A stretch of 64,000 bases of DNA from Diadophis punctatus similis (GCA_023053685.1 JALIGW010000005.1:48332742-48396741), one strand, 5' to 3'; counted from the stretch's first letter, positions 28,710 through 42,929 are shown. Numbers and translations: made by a program. The notes: generated by a model from the sequence alone, not told the origin.

Positions 28710-29155
28710 CTGTATTTTTCAGAGTATAAGACACACCTTTTTCCCCTTAAAAGAGGCTGAAAATTTGGGTGCATCTTATAATCCGAATGTAGTTTTTTCG
28801 AAGGGTTTTTTTCCAGCCCAAATGAGGTGCTAACGATCTTCCAGCTTACAGGCTTGTTTTCATTGCTACTCCAAAAAAGGTTTTTTCAGCCCTAACGAGG
28901 TGCTAATGATCTTCCCGGCTCTTCCGGCTTGTTTTTTTCCAGCCTAAGTCTTTGCAGGCTTGTTTTCATTCCTACTCCCTTTGAAGAAGATTTTTTTCAT
29001 CCCTAACCAGAGGATAAAATAATGTGCTGAAGCTGAACAGACTAAGGACGCTAGCCAGATGAATACCTGGTAGGTAGATTTTTCCCCCTATTTTCCTCCC
29101 CCAAAACTAAGGTGTGTCTTATATTCCGGTGCGTCTTATACTCCGAAAAATACGG
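28710..29155. mobile_element. TA-flanked MITE (mariner-like), 446 bp
   Basis: Ends are CTGTATTTTTC(A)GAGTATAAG and cttatactccgaaaaatacg, which are inverted repeats, with TA on each side (28708-28709 and 29156-29157). The interior has two diverged copies of a segment of about 90 bp (gaggtgctaa(c/t)gatcttcc near 28,825 and 28,898). There is no coding capacity. Assignment to Tc1/mariner rests on the TA flanks. Confidence 0.8.
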
Positions 29156-29159
29156 TATA

Positions 29160-30535
29160 TCAATATATGACAGACTGAGACTTAATATTTGGAGACAACA
29201 CAGAAAGATGCTAATATTTTTTATAATGACCAGGTAGGGCACAGGTGATAAACCAGTAGCATTAAGATTACATTGTACCTTTTTTCAGAGTTCTCTCCTA
29301 ATGTACCACTGAATTTCAGAGCATACTTGCTGATTTTCTGCTATTCTGAGTTGGGAAAGTTATAAAAACTGTGCTGTAAGCCTTAAAATAAAACTTAATG
29401 CCATTCAAAATTCAGAGAAAATCTCCAATCCACCCTAAACCCCAGAAAATCTAGACCTCTTCTATATCCATGAGAAAGCTTTGCCAACTTTACAGATCAC
29501 TGTTTTCTCTCTAGATTATTTAACCGTGTTCCCGGACTATCAAACAATTGTCTCGTTTAATGCACAGGATGTAAATATTTCTATCCATAAGCATTTTTTT
29601 TCCAAAACAAGCCTTTTTTTGTTGTGCTACGGGGCTGTCTCTCTGTGCTATGTGACAGAGAGACGCTGGGCCCTAGCTTTTCTTTTCTTTTGCAGTGTAA
29701 CAAATTATAAACTAAAGTTATAGAAAGAGTTTGTAGGCAGGAACATTTGCTTAGAATGTCATTTTTAGACTCTCAAAGTACAATGTGTTCTTTACAAGGT
29801 CAAACTGACATGAACATAACAGTCTAAATGAGTTATAGAAAAACCTATTGTGCAGATTCCTCTCTGCAGCATGCCAAATTTAACATTATGGAGCATGAAA
29901 CAAAAATTTAAATTCTTATTAGTATAATTAAAATATTTTATTTGTGTCAGCTAGGTACACAATGCCCTTTAAAGATGCTATCTTAAATCCAAGAGAAGTT
30001 GAGCTGCCTTTACCATAACAAAAACATAGAAAAGTTTTAAATCGCTAGAAATCCACTGAAAATCTGTTTGGACTATTTTGAAAAATGTTGAAACATCTTA
30101 TAAAACAAGCAGAGTTTCTTTTATTCTTGAATTATCTAACTGCATTTCAATTTATCAAACATCACTGTCACAACACCAAAATTAGCTAAATGCTTGGAAT
30201 AATTTCCAATTGTTCAACTGTTTCACAAATAGGATGCCAAAGTTCCCATCTATGTTGGGATCTATTTTCCAGATCCCAAAAGAGCAAACATGTACAGTTC
30301 ATCAAGACTTATGCTTCTCCCTGTTCACTTAGCAGCTAAATATGCATAGAGACAATGCAATGAATGGGACCAATTCATCTGAAATGATCAGATGAATTAA
30401 TTCATTCATCTATTGGTTAAAATACAACAGACATATCAGATTTCTCTGCATTCTCCTGTTTTACAGTGCCATTCACTTCAGTGGACAAAAAACCCTGGAA
30501 GAAAAAAAAATCACACCCAATTATCAGCCATTTAT
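29160..30535. other. Stretch without recognised features
   Basis: No repeat or exon recognised. The frame at 29481-29723 has no motifs. Confidence 0.45.
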
Positions 30536-30540
30536 TAGTG

Positions 30541-30925
30541 TTTTTTTAAAAAATAGTTTTTATTAAACAGTTTTCTCTTTTAAAAATGACATTAAAATCA
30601 ACCACAAATACAAAAACAACATAACATAACATACATAACAACACATATCGTATAGAATCATTTTACAGTGTACCGTATCGGTGTACATATTTTGCTTTTA
30701 TATCTCTTACTCTTTAACTTATACTATTCATATATTTCCTAAATCCTACATACATTTTCTTCTTAATATCTATCATCTTATATCAATAGTTCTAGCTGTA
30801 TCCACCTATCACCCTATTTCCATATATCTATATACATAAATACAAATATTCATACCTGTCTTTTGATTTGTTTATTGTCATACCTTTATCCATTTATTTT
30901 GCTTTTATGTTCGAGCCAAGTAATT
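30541..30925 (-). mobile_element. Possible L1-type 3' UTR, minus strand
   Basis: The plus strand begins with T/A-rich 'ttttttaaaaaatagttttt' then A-rich sequence with acaacataacataacatac. This has the layout of the L1 tail at 21.7 kb but not close sequence identity. No coding part or target duplication was found. Low confidence. Confidence 0.35.
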
Positions 30926-31051
30926 GGAGTACCACTTGAACACCATCACCATTGAGAAAATCTCCATCAGTTAATTGCAAAAGGCAGGTTAATCTAGAAC
31001 AGCTTACAACCTGTGACAATATCTTTCTTACCATCAAACAACATCAAACAA

Positions 31052-31312
31052 GAGCCGAGGTGGTGCAGCGGTTAGAGGCAGTATTGCAGGTCACTTTAGC
31101 TGACTGTGATCTGCAGGTCAGCGGTTCAAATCTCACCAGCTCAAGGTTGACTCAGCCTTCCATCCTTCCGAGGTAGGTAAAATGAGGACCCAGATTGTTG
31201 GGGGAAATATAAATATATATTGCTTACTGGTGTAAACCGCTTAGAGAGTACTTGCACCGTGAGGCGATATATAAATCTCACAAAATAAATAAATAATAAA
31301 TAAATAAATCTG
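31052..31312 (+). mobile_element. tRNA-derived SINE, nearly full length, AAAT tail
   Basis: The tRNA-like head gagccgaggtggtgcagcgg includes an A-box-like segment. The B box ggttcaaatct is at 31122-31132. The body has ttgactcagccttccatcct and taaaccgcttagagag. The tail is (AAAT)n. It is probably a pol III-derived retroposon. The head is SINE sequence and not a functional tRNA gene. Confidence 0.85.
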
Positions 31313-31627
31313 TCTCTCCTAGGTCCTTGGGAAGGACTCAATAGGTGGATTAAAAATGCCAAAGCCAGTTTGACATTTGACTGGCTGTGCAACCACCCAT
31401 AATAATAATCATTTTTTATGGCCACCAACATCACATGAAGTGATCCAGGGGAATGTACAACAATTAAATAAAACAATACATACATAAAAATAATCATTAT
31501 ATCCTGAAAGATTTAATGAAAGATTAATGACAGATTTTGGTAAAAAAATACCATCAATCTTGAAAGTGTAATTTAAAATATCCCTATACAGTTTGAAATC
31601 TGGATTGTTCAGGAGAAGGATTTAGAG

Positions 31628-31745
31628 CACGGGTGTCAAACTCACGGCATCACATTGCCATCATGTGATCTATCACGACATTTTTGCCCTTTTCGGAGCT
31701 GGGGTGGGTATGGCCTGCGTGTGGGCTGCCAACTTGACACCCCTG
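31628..31745. mobile_element. hAT-like MITE, 118 bp (GGGTGTCAA ends)
   Basis: Ends are CACGGGTGTCAAACTC and ...CTTGACACCCCTG. Target duplication ATTTAGAG is perfect at 31620-31627 and 31746-31753. The end sequence resembles the widespread Charlie-type hAT terminus. Confidence 0.9.
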
Positions 31746-31754
31746 ATTTAGAGC

Positions 31755-32474
31755 TTCACAAGCTAAAATGTTTAATAGGGAATTAAGTAGTGGAGGGGAG
31801 ACTGGTTGCCCTAGGTGACTGTGACTTAAAAAAAACACCTCTCCTGCAAGGCAGACATCATGAACTTGCAACAATTCCAGTATTAGCAAGCAGAATAGTC
31901 TACCCGTTCATAAAACATGTCTAATCCAGTCCTACATCTTTTTCCTTGACCTTCCAGACATTCTATGCAAATGTGTTTTCTTGTTCTCACTACCTCTCAC
32001 ATAAGAACACATAGTCTAACATTAAAATGAAGCAATTTAATATTTATTGTAAATGGAAAATAAAGGGTGGTCCTTAGACCAAGGTCAGGAATAACAGCTG
32101 AATATCTAACCAGTCACCTATGCCCCTTTTCATGCTTTTAGGTTTATCCAAAACTGTGGTTTCTAAGATTTTGCATTTAGTTTCCAGGCAATTCCTGACA
32201 TCCAAATAAAATAAGCCATAGGATGAATTTTTTTTAAAAAAATATATTATATCTTGATGAATACATAGTAGTTCTTCAACATTTACTAATATTTTTTTCT
32301 ACTTTGAGTTATCTATCCTTGCTCTGGAATACTTCAGAGCAAGGGATCCTTTTAACACTGATTTTATTTGGAAAATTTACAAAGTCTTTCAGCTGGGGTT
32401 ATTTTTTAAATGGTTGCTGCAGTAAAGATAAATATGCACCTTCTTTACCCAATAGCTTTGCTTTTTAAAGTATT

Positions 32475-32475
<1 letters not shown>
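31755..32475. other. Stretch without recognised features
   Basis: Nothing recognised. Confidence 0.45.
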
Positions 32476-32478
<3 letters not shown>

Positions 32479-32551
<73 letters not shown>

Positions 32552-32582
32552 TCTCCCTCTCCCTCTCCCTCTCCCTCTCTCC
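32479..32582. repeat. (CT)n with CCCTCT variants
   Basis: Perfect CT run to about 32549, then ctccctctccctctccctct. It is a pyrimidine-only tract of about 100 bp. Confidence 0.97.
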
Positions 32583-32589
32583 CCACCAA

Positions 32590-33415
32590 TTTAGTTTTTG
32601 ATTGATACCAGATAAGGCATTTTTTTCTGTTCCGGCCACCACAGATATTGTAAGTGATATATGGTATTGGGTTTATATTTGACATTAAATATCCCTTTAA
32701 ATAGAATATGTTGTAATAATACTTAGTAGCGCAATTTTTAGTGATATCAGGCACTCCCTGGCTCGAAGCAATCCAGCAGCACTGCATTTTTAATCAAATA
32801 TAACTCTGAAGCCATGGCCACAAAATTGCAACCAAAATGTTTGGGTTCTGTTATGTATCTAAGGAAACAAATCTCAACTACTATAATTATCTTACTAACT
32901 TGTTTGTAACAATAGGTCCTTCATCATGAGTTTTGAAAGCAAAAAAGCTGTTGAACAGCATATCTATATAACTATTCGTTGGCTTTAAAAGTAGGAACAT
33001 CATAAAAAACAATCTGTGGAATTAAAAAATAATTTCTTGTTAACACTTAGGATGGAGGTCATTCACTTTTTATGAGATGATGCATTATTGTCCTTTCCTA
33101 GACTCTAGAAAAGCATGTGGATTAGCTTCACAATGATTCAGTAGGGTAAACCTCAAAAGGTGAAAATGTATGGTGCATGAAAGCAGTAGTACTTGCCAGC
33201 ACTCAATAATGGAAAAGGGAGAAGGCCTAGCATCATAGGGCTGATGGACTCGTATCTGGTGAGAATCAGACCCCCCCAAGAAGATGTCTACCTCATTTTT
33301 AATGGAGAATGCATCCTCACAAATAGGAAAACATTATTGAGGCCAATGAAATTCCACAGATTTGTACTCACAATCACAAATCCTAAATATCTGAGTTTTC
33401 ACAGAAAAATATATC
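32590..33415. other. Stretch without recognised features
   Basis: Nothing recognised. The frame at 33193-33651 is a random start running into the following microsatellite. Confidence 0.45.
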
Positions 33416-33416
33416 A

Positions 33417-33609
<193 letters not shown>

Positions 33610-33611
33610 AT

Positions 33612-34555
33612 CTTCTATTTCTCAGAAAGACTGGGATATAAAAGGGATTAACATTTTTATAAATAAATACATTTTTGCTCATTCTCTCTAAAATGGTTGA
33701 TTATAAATCCCCCCCCCCAAAAAAACCCCATCCCCACCAGCAGCTCTGTTTATCAATTATTCCAAGTAGTTTTGCTAGGACTATGGTTTTAATGTTGCTT
33801 GTAATTTTATATAAACATTTTATTTATCATGGGCATTGAATAGATTTTTTTAAAGTATACTTTTGAGGAAAGGTTTTTATTTTGCACTGATTAATTGTGA
33901 GTTAATTCTTGTAATTTTTGTTGTTATTAAGTTTCAATGCAACCATGTGTAAATGAATTATAAAAATGTAAACAACTAGGTCCCTAGGCCAGTCAAAACA
34001 TGGATTTAAGAAAAAATCCAAGCCATTCCTATTCTTCTGTTCCATGATCATTGCAAGAAAATTAACAGGTTCTGCACACATTTATTGGTTTTGTCATGTC
34101 GCAGCTTGAACTTGCCTTACATGCAAAATGGCTAATGAATGCCAATGGAGACTGGACTGGGGAGCATCAAGAACCCCAAGCATAAAACAAAGTCAAAAGG
34201 AAAGAGAAAAAAGAAGAGAGCTGAGTGGAGGGAAGAAGGCAGAGCACACCTCCCACCAAGGAAACTGAAGTGGTGGGACAAGAAAATGGCAAGCCTTCTA
34301 CTACTGTTATGAGATGGTTTGGCTGAGGACCTCAGTCGTAGGACTTAGGAGAAAGGGACAACAGTTACAGCAGCAAGAGTAATAGAGGCAGAAGTCTACA
34401 GGTAGGAAGAATGTGCTTTTCAAAGTCCTCAAACAGTAATGCTTACTGAAATTGTTTTTGATGATGCATTCTGTGTTTTTCTTATATTATTATTGTTAAA
34501 TTAGGTAAACTGTCCAAAGTCGTAACAGATTGGGGTGGTCAATTTATAAATATGA
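33612..34555. other. Stretch without recognised features
   Basis: A purine-rich patch lies at about 34,190-34,300. No repeat family or exon was recognised. Confidence 0.4.
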
Positions 34556-34556
34556 A

Positions 34557-35302
<746 letters not shown>

Positions 35303-35304
35303 TA

Positions 35305-35480
<176 letters not shown>

Positions 35481-35545
35481 GGATTTTTTGCTGATAAATG
35501 AAAATAAAGGGAGACTATTATAGATCTATTTCAAGCTTATTTTGC
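35481..35545 (-). mobile_element. SINE tail fragment (GCAAAAAATG type), minus strand
   Basis: ttttttgctgataaatgaaa and aataaagggagacta match the complement of the SINE tail at 52.06 and 52.39 kb. Its 3' end joins the (GT)n array. Confidence 0.75.
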
Positions 35546-35579
35546 TCTCATCAGATAGCCATACCCCTTACCCCATACC

Positions 35580-35690
<111 letters not shown>

Positions 35691-35699
35691 TAATAACAA

Positions 35700-36130
35700 T
35701 GTCAGGGTTCCGACCGATGCCCTAATAAAAGCAGGAACCTCAAACAAAGTTTCCAGAAAAATCCAGTTGTTTATTATGGGTGCCATGTTGGCATGGACCA
35801 AGTGAAGCCAGCTCTAACTTCACTCGGTTCATGCCTTGCCTCTGACCCTATTTCCCCCTTACCCCCAAGGTGTGTCATAAGTCACATTCCCCAATGAAAC
35901 AATTTTGCGGGTTGTAGAAGTCATTCCCTACAGCTGTTGTGGGTATCCATGGAGATGGCCTTGACTTTGGGCAGCTAGGATGTGTTTTGTTTTGACTGAG
36001 GTACGAATTCCTCAATGCAGCTGCGAGGCGTGATTCCCCATCCTCCTGCCTATGGCAACTCGGGAGCAGGTCAGGAAAGCTTCACGAGTTGACAAACTAT
36101 GCTTATCTATGTTCGGAACAAATTAATGCC
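35700..36130 (-). mobile_element. Possible LTR of a retroelement, minus strand
   Basis: The segment begins TGTCAGGGTTCC. On the minus strand it contains ccataataaacaactgg, a possible poly(A) signal, about 60 bp before the GGAACCCTGACA end. This fits the R-U5 side of an LTR. The other boundary is not clear, no TG...CA pair with a target duplication was found, and no gag, pol or env code is visible nearby. It could equally be another GC-rich dispersed repeat. Confidence 0.35.
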
Positions 36131-36134
36131 ATGA

Positions 36135-36930
36135 TAACAGTCTATGTCTTATAGATTGTTACAGAACAATGTAACAAAAGAAAAGAAACTATTTTCTTAA
36201 TGTATCCTGGTTCATAAAACTCCTATTTTGGGTGCAATTTGTAGAGGAAAATTGCCTGCTTAGGATAGGCTTCTAATACATCTGTAGAGCACAGCCAAAT
36301 GCCAGTTTGTGCTCTGGTCTACTAAGCAAAAGGTGTGTCCATAGGCTCATTAAATCTGCTAACAGAATACATTCAGATATTACCCAATGACAAACCAAAC
36401 CAATTCTTAACCACTTGCAAACATTAAATTTAGCATGCACAATACTCCCAGCAAAAAGATCATAGTATATTAAATCAGACTGTTATGCAGTACTGAAAGA
36501 CAAAGCCCTACCAAGAAAAATATGCAAAGATTATAATCTATAAAGGTAGAGCTGCAGCAAAGTTAACGCAATTCACCTTGGATATAGAAATGACACAATT
36601 TGCCACACTTAGTGTAACCTCACAGCCTCTTTTTACTATTTGGAAAATGTGAAAGAGACTTTTGCATAAGCATTTGCAGAGATGTCTCTTCTGACATTTC
36701 TAGTAACTTCTTCTGGCTACTACAAGTCCTAGAGAAGGTTGTGGAAAACAACAAAGCAGAGGCAACCAAACAATTGGACCCCCCTTCATTTCACTCTTAG
36801 AAGCCCAAACATCCCACAGCAGTTTCAAGGGAATGATTTGTTTGAACCTTCATTTCAGCAAAGTCCTTTCTTCACAATCTTCACAGTCTGTTCAATAACT
36901 CAGGCCTTCAAAGGCCAGGCTGGATTATGA
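36135..36930. other. Stretch without recognised features
   Basis: Part may belong to the possible LTR. Nothing else was recognised. Confidence 0.4.
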
Positions 36931-36932
36931 AA

Positions 36933-37130
36933 CAGTGGTGGGTTGCTACCGTTTCGGACTCGTTCTGCAAACCAGTAGCGGAGACGATGGGAGGCTCTGC
37001 CCACCCACCCAGATGTCATCAAAAACGCTCTGCGCATGCGCAGAAGCATTGCGCACACGCAAAGAGCACCCACACGCCTACGCACTTCCATTCCAGAACC
37101 TGTAGCAAAGGTAAGTAGAACCCACTACTG
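36933..37130. mobile_element. hAT-like MITE (GGTGGGTT family), 198 bp
   Basis: Ends are CAGTGGTGGGTTGCTACC and GAACCCACTACTG. The interior has ctctgcgcatgcgcagaagc with a perfect TGCGCATGCGCA at 37031-37042. The flanks TTATGAAA and GTTTGAAA agree at 6 of 8 positions, a decayed duplication. Confidence 0.85.
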
Positions 37131-37134
37131 GTTT

Positions 37135-40100
37135 GAAAGGCCCATTTCTTTCTACCATATCAAGTTGTTTCCTTCTACATATTAAGCATTTATTAAGCAC
37201 ATTGTGGATTTTGGACAACATGTGAGTTTCTGTTTTATATACTTGCATGTGAGAAAGAGAAAAAGTTAGTGTATGAGGCAGTTGCAAATTGCCTTGACAA
37301 TGGACCTTGACTTTCAAATGCAGAACGTTTCCCATCTGTACTGAAACTGCTAGAGGAGGTTTCAGAGACAGGCAGAGTGAAGCAGGCTGGTTGTTTTGGC
37401 ATGTATTGCTTCACACAGAAGCGTTGAAGTTTGCTTTGCTCACAATATCATTGAATTAAGACACTCTATCATAGTTTTGTATAGAAGTATGTGTGATATT
37501 CTCTCATTGCTGCTCTTCTAGAAACAGTAACGTGTTTCAGCAGCTTATTACTTTACCTCAATCATTTCAAAAAAGATTTTTTCTTATTTCAATAGCTAAC
37601 AGCTACAAATATCAGCACAAAGGAGAGTGCATTGTTTAGATCATGTTTACATCCAATTTACACGAAAATAAACTTATTTTTAAAAGCTAAGCTGTCTCCT
37701 TTAGTGCACTCTGTATCTAAGATTAGTTTTCCATCTTAAGGGTAAATAGTTTAGGGATAAAACTAGTTTTCTTTTCAGGTAAATTGTACTGTGCCTCTGT
37801 CTTTCTCACTCTTTCTCTATAGTTACCATAAAAGTAGATAGATAGGTATATTAATACTCGGTAAATAGTTAGAAACCAAATATGAATGAAAATATTTTTC
37901 CTTTTTATATTCAGCTATGTTTTTACTTTAAAAAAACATAGAGGTATGTGCTAATAATTCAGTGGCTGCTTCCAATCCTTTTAAAGGGGAAAAGAGCAAT
38001 TTTATATAAATGTCAGATATCAGAACAGAACATAAAGTCTAGCATGAGAAGCAGTGCTAAAAAGTTGACATTTATTAGATTTTTCCCAATGGTTCATTAT
38101 TCTAAAATAATGAAATTGTGAGATATTGCACTCTCAGGCATAATATGTCAAGAAAATCTTAATTAGATTAAATAATCTGCATATTGAGCAGAGAGTATTC
38201 AGCAGATATACTTATGTAAGTTTTTTTTTAAATCACCAATTTTTACATATTTATTTCAGGTAATAAAGGAGAGATTTAGACAAGAATTTATACCCATCTA
38301 TAATTCTCGCAATCTCTTCTATTTAGTGCTATTTTCCACCTTTCAAATATGTACCTGGCATACAAAATTTATTTTCATTGATAAATGTGCTTTCCCCCAC
38401 CCCTCTGAGGAAAGTTACTCCTTTCATCGTCTGTGTTTTATGTGGTACTTTGTTACTGAGACTAGCACAATGACTAAATCGATTCAAACCATCCTCTAAG
38501 GCAAGGAGAAACCATGAAGAAGTGCAGCCACATTAAACTGAATTACAGACAAGCACTTAAAGAGACAAATAAGTATTTTGTTACTATAAAGCTTCAGTTT
38601 TTTATGACTTTCAAGATGATTGAAAATGTTTACCAAACAAAGATGATATAGAGAGCCCTGGAATTGTTAAAGCAAGCGCAGTCACTGAAGTCTTTGGCAA
38701 AGTGTTGACTCCCTTCAGAAATGTTAAGCTATGGAGGACAGAGGCAGGAAAAAAAAATCCTGACTAAAGGAAATACAATGGAAGAGTAGGGCAATTAACA
38801 TCTATTCTGGATAATCAATGTATTTGTACTGGGTGAAATAAAAAATGGGGGGGGAGATGTTACTATTTTTGGTTTCGGAAAAATAAAATAAAATAAAAAT
38901 GCAGTCCCAAGATAAGAGATGAGAAATGTAGCATCAGAAATCAGGGACAGAAATAGATTATATTAACACAATTACATTACTAAACTATATTTGGATTCCC
39001 TTTGGACTCCCAAGCAATTAAGCTATTTGTTCTCTTTCACCACCCCTCCAGTGAATTAGCATATACTAACCGCCAAGAGACATGGCCTTTCTATTAACGG
39101 ATGCAAACATTGTCCATGGTTGGAATTATGATTCATTAACACTATCTTGCTTTTAGGTTGCAATGCTGGGTGCAAAGTAACCTGGGACTAAGCCCCATTA
39201 AATTCATTTATTTTGGATTAGATTTGCACAGGGCTTTATCCTTAGCTAACCTAACAGGCATGGAGATTAGTTCAGCTTCTAAAGAAAGTGATATGTAAAA
39301 TAATATACCTCTTTTTTTAAAAAAAAAATCCAAGACTTTCCACTTTTGAAGAGCTAGTTTTTTAAAAGTACGAAAATTTTGCACACCAACAAACATGCCT
39401 ATAGTTTGGTATTGTTGTAAGGTGGTTTAGGATTTTTAGTTTATCAATTTATTTAGTGAATTTGTAACTTTTTCGCAAATTAACTGCTATTTTTTTGTTT
39501 TTCATAAAGTATAGTACACTACAGAATTTTAATAATTTTAAAAGGGGGTAAACAAATTATACCGTATAATTAATAAATGGTGGGAGGTTTGAAAACATTT
39601 TTTTTAAAGAAGCCATGTCATTCATTTCTTAAAATGAACCTTTTAAAGTATTATTTGGACAATATGTAATGTCTTAAAATTGTCAATAACACTGTGTTAA
39701 AAATAGCATTTGAACAAAATGACTTGGCTTCTTTAAATGCAGAAAGAAAAGAATGTGAGGCCCCAAGGGAATGTTGTTATTAAGAAAAGGCCTTTCACTC
39801 CTAACTTATGGTTTTCTGTTCTGCCTCTGTCACTTTGAAATGAATGAGGCATGGTGAAAAGGAGGAAGGGACAGATCCCATTCATATTTCCCTTCTTCTG
39901 ATCAATGCAGATTGGAATTTGTGTCAAGGTCATGGGAAAGGTCAGTGGCATAGTTTGTTTTTCTGCTCATAACACAGCACTCAATGGGGTTTGTAAAATC
40001 CAAAGGCCCTGTAAGTAGTGGACCACAGAAGTGAACCATTTTTTTACAGAAGGGTAAAAAAAACTTTCTATAATTATAAACATTCGACTTTGCATAAAGA

Positions 40101-40685
40101 AACTGTAGTGTCTACATGGAATAAACAGGCAAGAATGTTTTTTCAAGCTGAAGTGAACAAACTTCAACAATAAATGATCTAGTATAACAAAATAAGGAAC
40201 CTCCTTTCTCACTTACATTCTCCTGGGAATTCTTTCCCTATAACAAAGGGATGTTAGACAAATCGAAATAATCTGGTGGATGATGTTCAAAAAGTTTGCT
40301 AACATAAATACAATTTATTCCAATATTTTATTTTATTTTTAAATGCACATGTCTATAATGGATTCTATTGACAAGCAGTAATGTTTAGTCAGGACAGAAA
40401 AGAAGGATCCAAAGTAACTTGTCAAATTGTTTATTACAAAGATAATGCAATCAATTATTAGCATAGCTGGGTTTTAAATCAGGTTAATTGTCTACAAAAG
40501 CTGAACAAACTATCAAGTTTTTTTAAAAAACACATACACACAAATAACAAGCGCAGACATATTTATTTAGACTGTATAATTATGTATTAGGCAAATAACA
40601 ACAGTAAAATACATCATTAAAAAATAAACAGTATGCAATAAATACATAACATTAATAGTGTATGACATTCATTTACTAACTTATT
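37135..40685. other. Three and a half kilobases without recognised features
   Basis: Neither repeats nor exons were recognised. It is the longest repeat-poor stretch after 13.6-18.0 kb and would be a place to look for conserved non-coding elements. Confidence 0.4.
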
Positions 40686-40689
40686 TACC

Positions 40690-40765
40690 TACTTAATTAG
40701 CTTAAAAGGAATTTTAATTAGCTTATATGCCACCCATTTCTGAAAACTCTCAGGCAGCTATCTAT
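40690..40765 (-). mobile_element. Old LINE 3' terminus
   Basis: attagcttatatgccaccca and actctcaggcagct follow the 'tatatgccgccc...gactctaggcggc' layout of reptile LINE tails. It is very diverged. Confidence 0.4.
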
Positions 40766-40809
40766 AAGCATATAAAAAATAACACCAGATCCCTTCCCCA
40801 AATATATAT

Positions 40810-41038
40810 GAGCCGAGGTGGCGCAGCGGTTAGAGGCAGGTGCTGCAGGCCACTTTAGCTGACACTGATCCGCAGGTCAGCGGTTCAAATCTCACCAGCT
40901 CAAGGTTGACTCAGCCTTCCATCCTTCCGAGGTAGGTAAAATGAGGACCCAGATTGTTGGGGACAATATAAATATACATTGCTTACTGGTGTAAACCGCT
41001 TAGAGAGTGCTTGCACTGTGAGGCAGTATATAAATCTC
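40810..41038 (+). mobile_element. tRNA-derived SINE, full length, AAAT-tailed
   Basis: Head gagccgaggtggcgcagcgg, B box ggttcaaatct at 40882-40892, body ending ggcagtatataaatctcact. It is nearly identical to the copy at 31.05 kb and leads directly into a long AAAT array. Confidence 0.88.
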
Positions 41039-41039
41039 A

Positions 41040-41146
<107 letters not shown>

Positions 41147-41384
41147 TAAAGAGAAAAAAATGAAAACCAACAAATGCAAATACCATGCATCCAGAAGTCA
41201 ACATTTACATCACAGAGCAAGATGTGCAAATACATAGGTCTTCACAATTCACAGAAAGTGAACAGGAACAAACATAATTGAATTTCTATTGGAGAACTGC
41301 TGAGAATGGGAGCCATTACTGGGAATGCATGATTCTCAGACCCCGTCAGGAATCAATCCCATGGTACATTATTCTAATTTTTTT

Positions 41385-41675
41385 TATTTTTTTATTTGTC
41401 AAACATGCACAGGATAGTAGTAGTTTGCATAAACATAACATAAGTAAAAAAAGTAACAATAAAAGAGGACAATAGGACAGTAGGACAGGGACGGTAGGCA
41501 CAGTGGTGCGCTTATGCACGCCCCTTACAGACCTCTTAGAAACGGGGTGAGGTCGACTGTAGACAGTCTAAGGTTAAAGTTTTTGGGGTTTGGGGAAGAA
41601 ACCACAGAGTCAGGCAGTGCATACCAGGCATTGATCACTCTATAGCTGAAGTCGTATTTTCTGCAGTCGGGTAAT
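41385..41675 (-). mobile_element. L3/CR1-type LINE 3' end (family A)
   Basis: Matches the copy at 2.5 kb: ttgtcaaacatgcacagg, ggtgcgcttatgcacg, ggggtgaggtcgactgtaga, ctgaagtcgtattttctgca on the plus strand. It ends in a T-rich 3' side at about 41380. Confidence 0.8.
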
Positions 41676-41679
41676 GGAG

Positions 41680-42490
41680 CTGATTATTTGATCTGGTTGG
41701 TTGGTTAGACAGAAAATAAAAGATAACATGCTTGGAGGACCATAATGGTGACAAATATTACCTTGAATTACACTTGGAAGCCAACTGTCCTAAAGCAGCA
41801 GGGTCACTTGTATATATTGGGCTATACTCATCTGTTCCTTATGTTCTTAGAAGAGAGTTTGCAATGAGAACAGTTGTTCTATCCAGTATGCCACACTACA
41901 CCTGAAATGGTCTTTCTAATAAATTTTCAAATTAAAATACACAATAGACCTATCCCTGAAGACTGTAAGCAATTGATTTCCAAAGATGGAAAAGAATGAG
42001 CATGTTGTGGGAATGCCATTTCCTTAACCTAGGAGTATGCAATTAGCAATAGCACTTAGAATTAGTAAAAGAGCTTCAGGGACCTATACTTCAAAAGGAG
42101 ATTGAGACAAGACCCCAGTTTTTAGAAATGTTTTTGTTCTTAAAGGGTGAGAATGATACCATAAAATACTACAAGACTTAAGATGCCTGTGTATATTGCT
42201 CATTTCAACTCCCCACCCCCACTCCCAAAAGAAAATATGGATTGACTTTCGGGGCCCTGGAGTTGCAAAATGAATGCTCACAGGCCACCTAAGATACAAT
42301 TGCTTTTTGACTCCTGTTTTAAACCTTATTTGTGAGTTGTCCATAGTGATTGAGTTAGTGTCAAGCCTAATCCTAAAGACAACACAGTGTGGTCCAATTA
42401 AATCTAGTTCTTTATTTGCTAACACCTGCTAGACAGAGTTCTACCAGACTAAATCTATAACGTTCTAACATAATAATTATACTCAGAAAC
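41680..42490. other. Stretch without recognised features
   Basis: Nothing recognised. Confidence 0.45.
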
Positions 42491-42499
42491 ATTCTAGAG

Positions 42500-42634
42500 C
42501 AGGGGTAGGCAAAGTTGGCTCTTCTATGACTCATGGACTTCAACTCCCAGAATTTCTGAGCCAATCATGCTAGCTTAGGAATTCTGGGAGTTGAAGTCCA
42601 TGAGTCATAGAAGAGCCAACTTTGCCTACCCCTG
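42500..42634. mobile_element. hAT-like MITE, 135 bp, near-perfect palindrome
   Basis: Ends are CAGGGGTAGGCAAAGTTGGC and complement. Target duplication TTCTAGAG is perfect at 42492-42499 and 42635-42642. The arms carry ggacttcaactcccagaa, a module also found in the MITE at 18.08 kb, whose ends differ. Confidence 0.93.
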
Positions 42635-42774
42635 TTCTAGAGTATGGCTACTCCAAACTTTTTCCTTTCTTCCCTATCCAATTTAGATGGTACAGTCTCT
42701 TGTCTTTGGCTCCTCTCTGGACGGTGGAATGTGGGAAGCACAGTATTACTGTTGATGTTTCTCTCTCTCTCAAG

Positions 42775-42926
42775 CGCGCATGCGCAGAGGGCAAAAGAAC
42801 TCAGATGCCGGCGTACAGGCGGGCGGGGGAAGTGGGCGGGGGAAGCCCCGCGCTGCAAAAGCCACCAGGTTGTTGGGCTGTGCGGCGACCAACAGGTAAG
42901 AGCGAACCGGGAGGATTTCACCCCTG
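42775..42926. mobile_element. Right half of the palindromic MITE seen at 34.8 kb
   Basis: Starts at the central hairpin (CGCGCATGCGCA at 42775-42786, cagagggcaaaagaac) and runs through ggaagccccgcgctg and ttgttgggctgtgcggcgac to the end gggaggatttcacccctg. The left arm is missing. The flanking (CT)4 at 42762-42771 marks the break. Confidence 0.85.
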
Positions 42927-42929
42927 ACT

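Noticed and set aside
31122..31132. B-box sequences as tRNA genes (also at 40882, 52339 and on the minus strand near 61050)
   Set aside because: The heads do not fold as complete tRNAs and continue into SINE bodies and tails.
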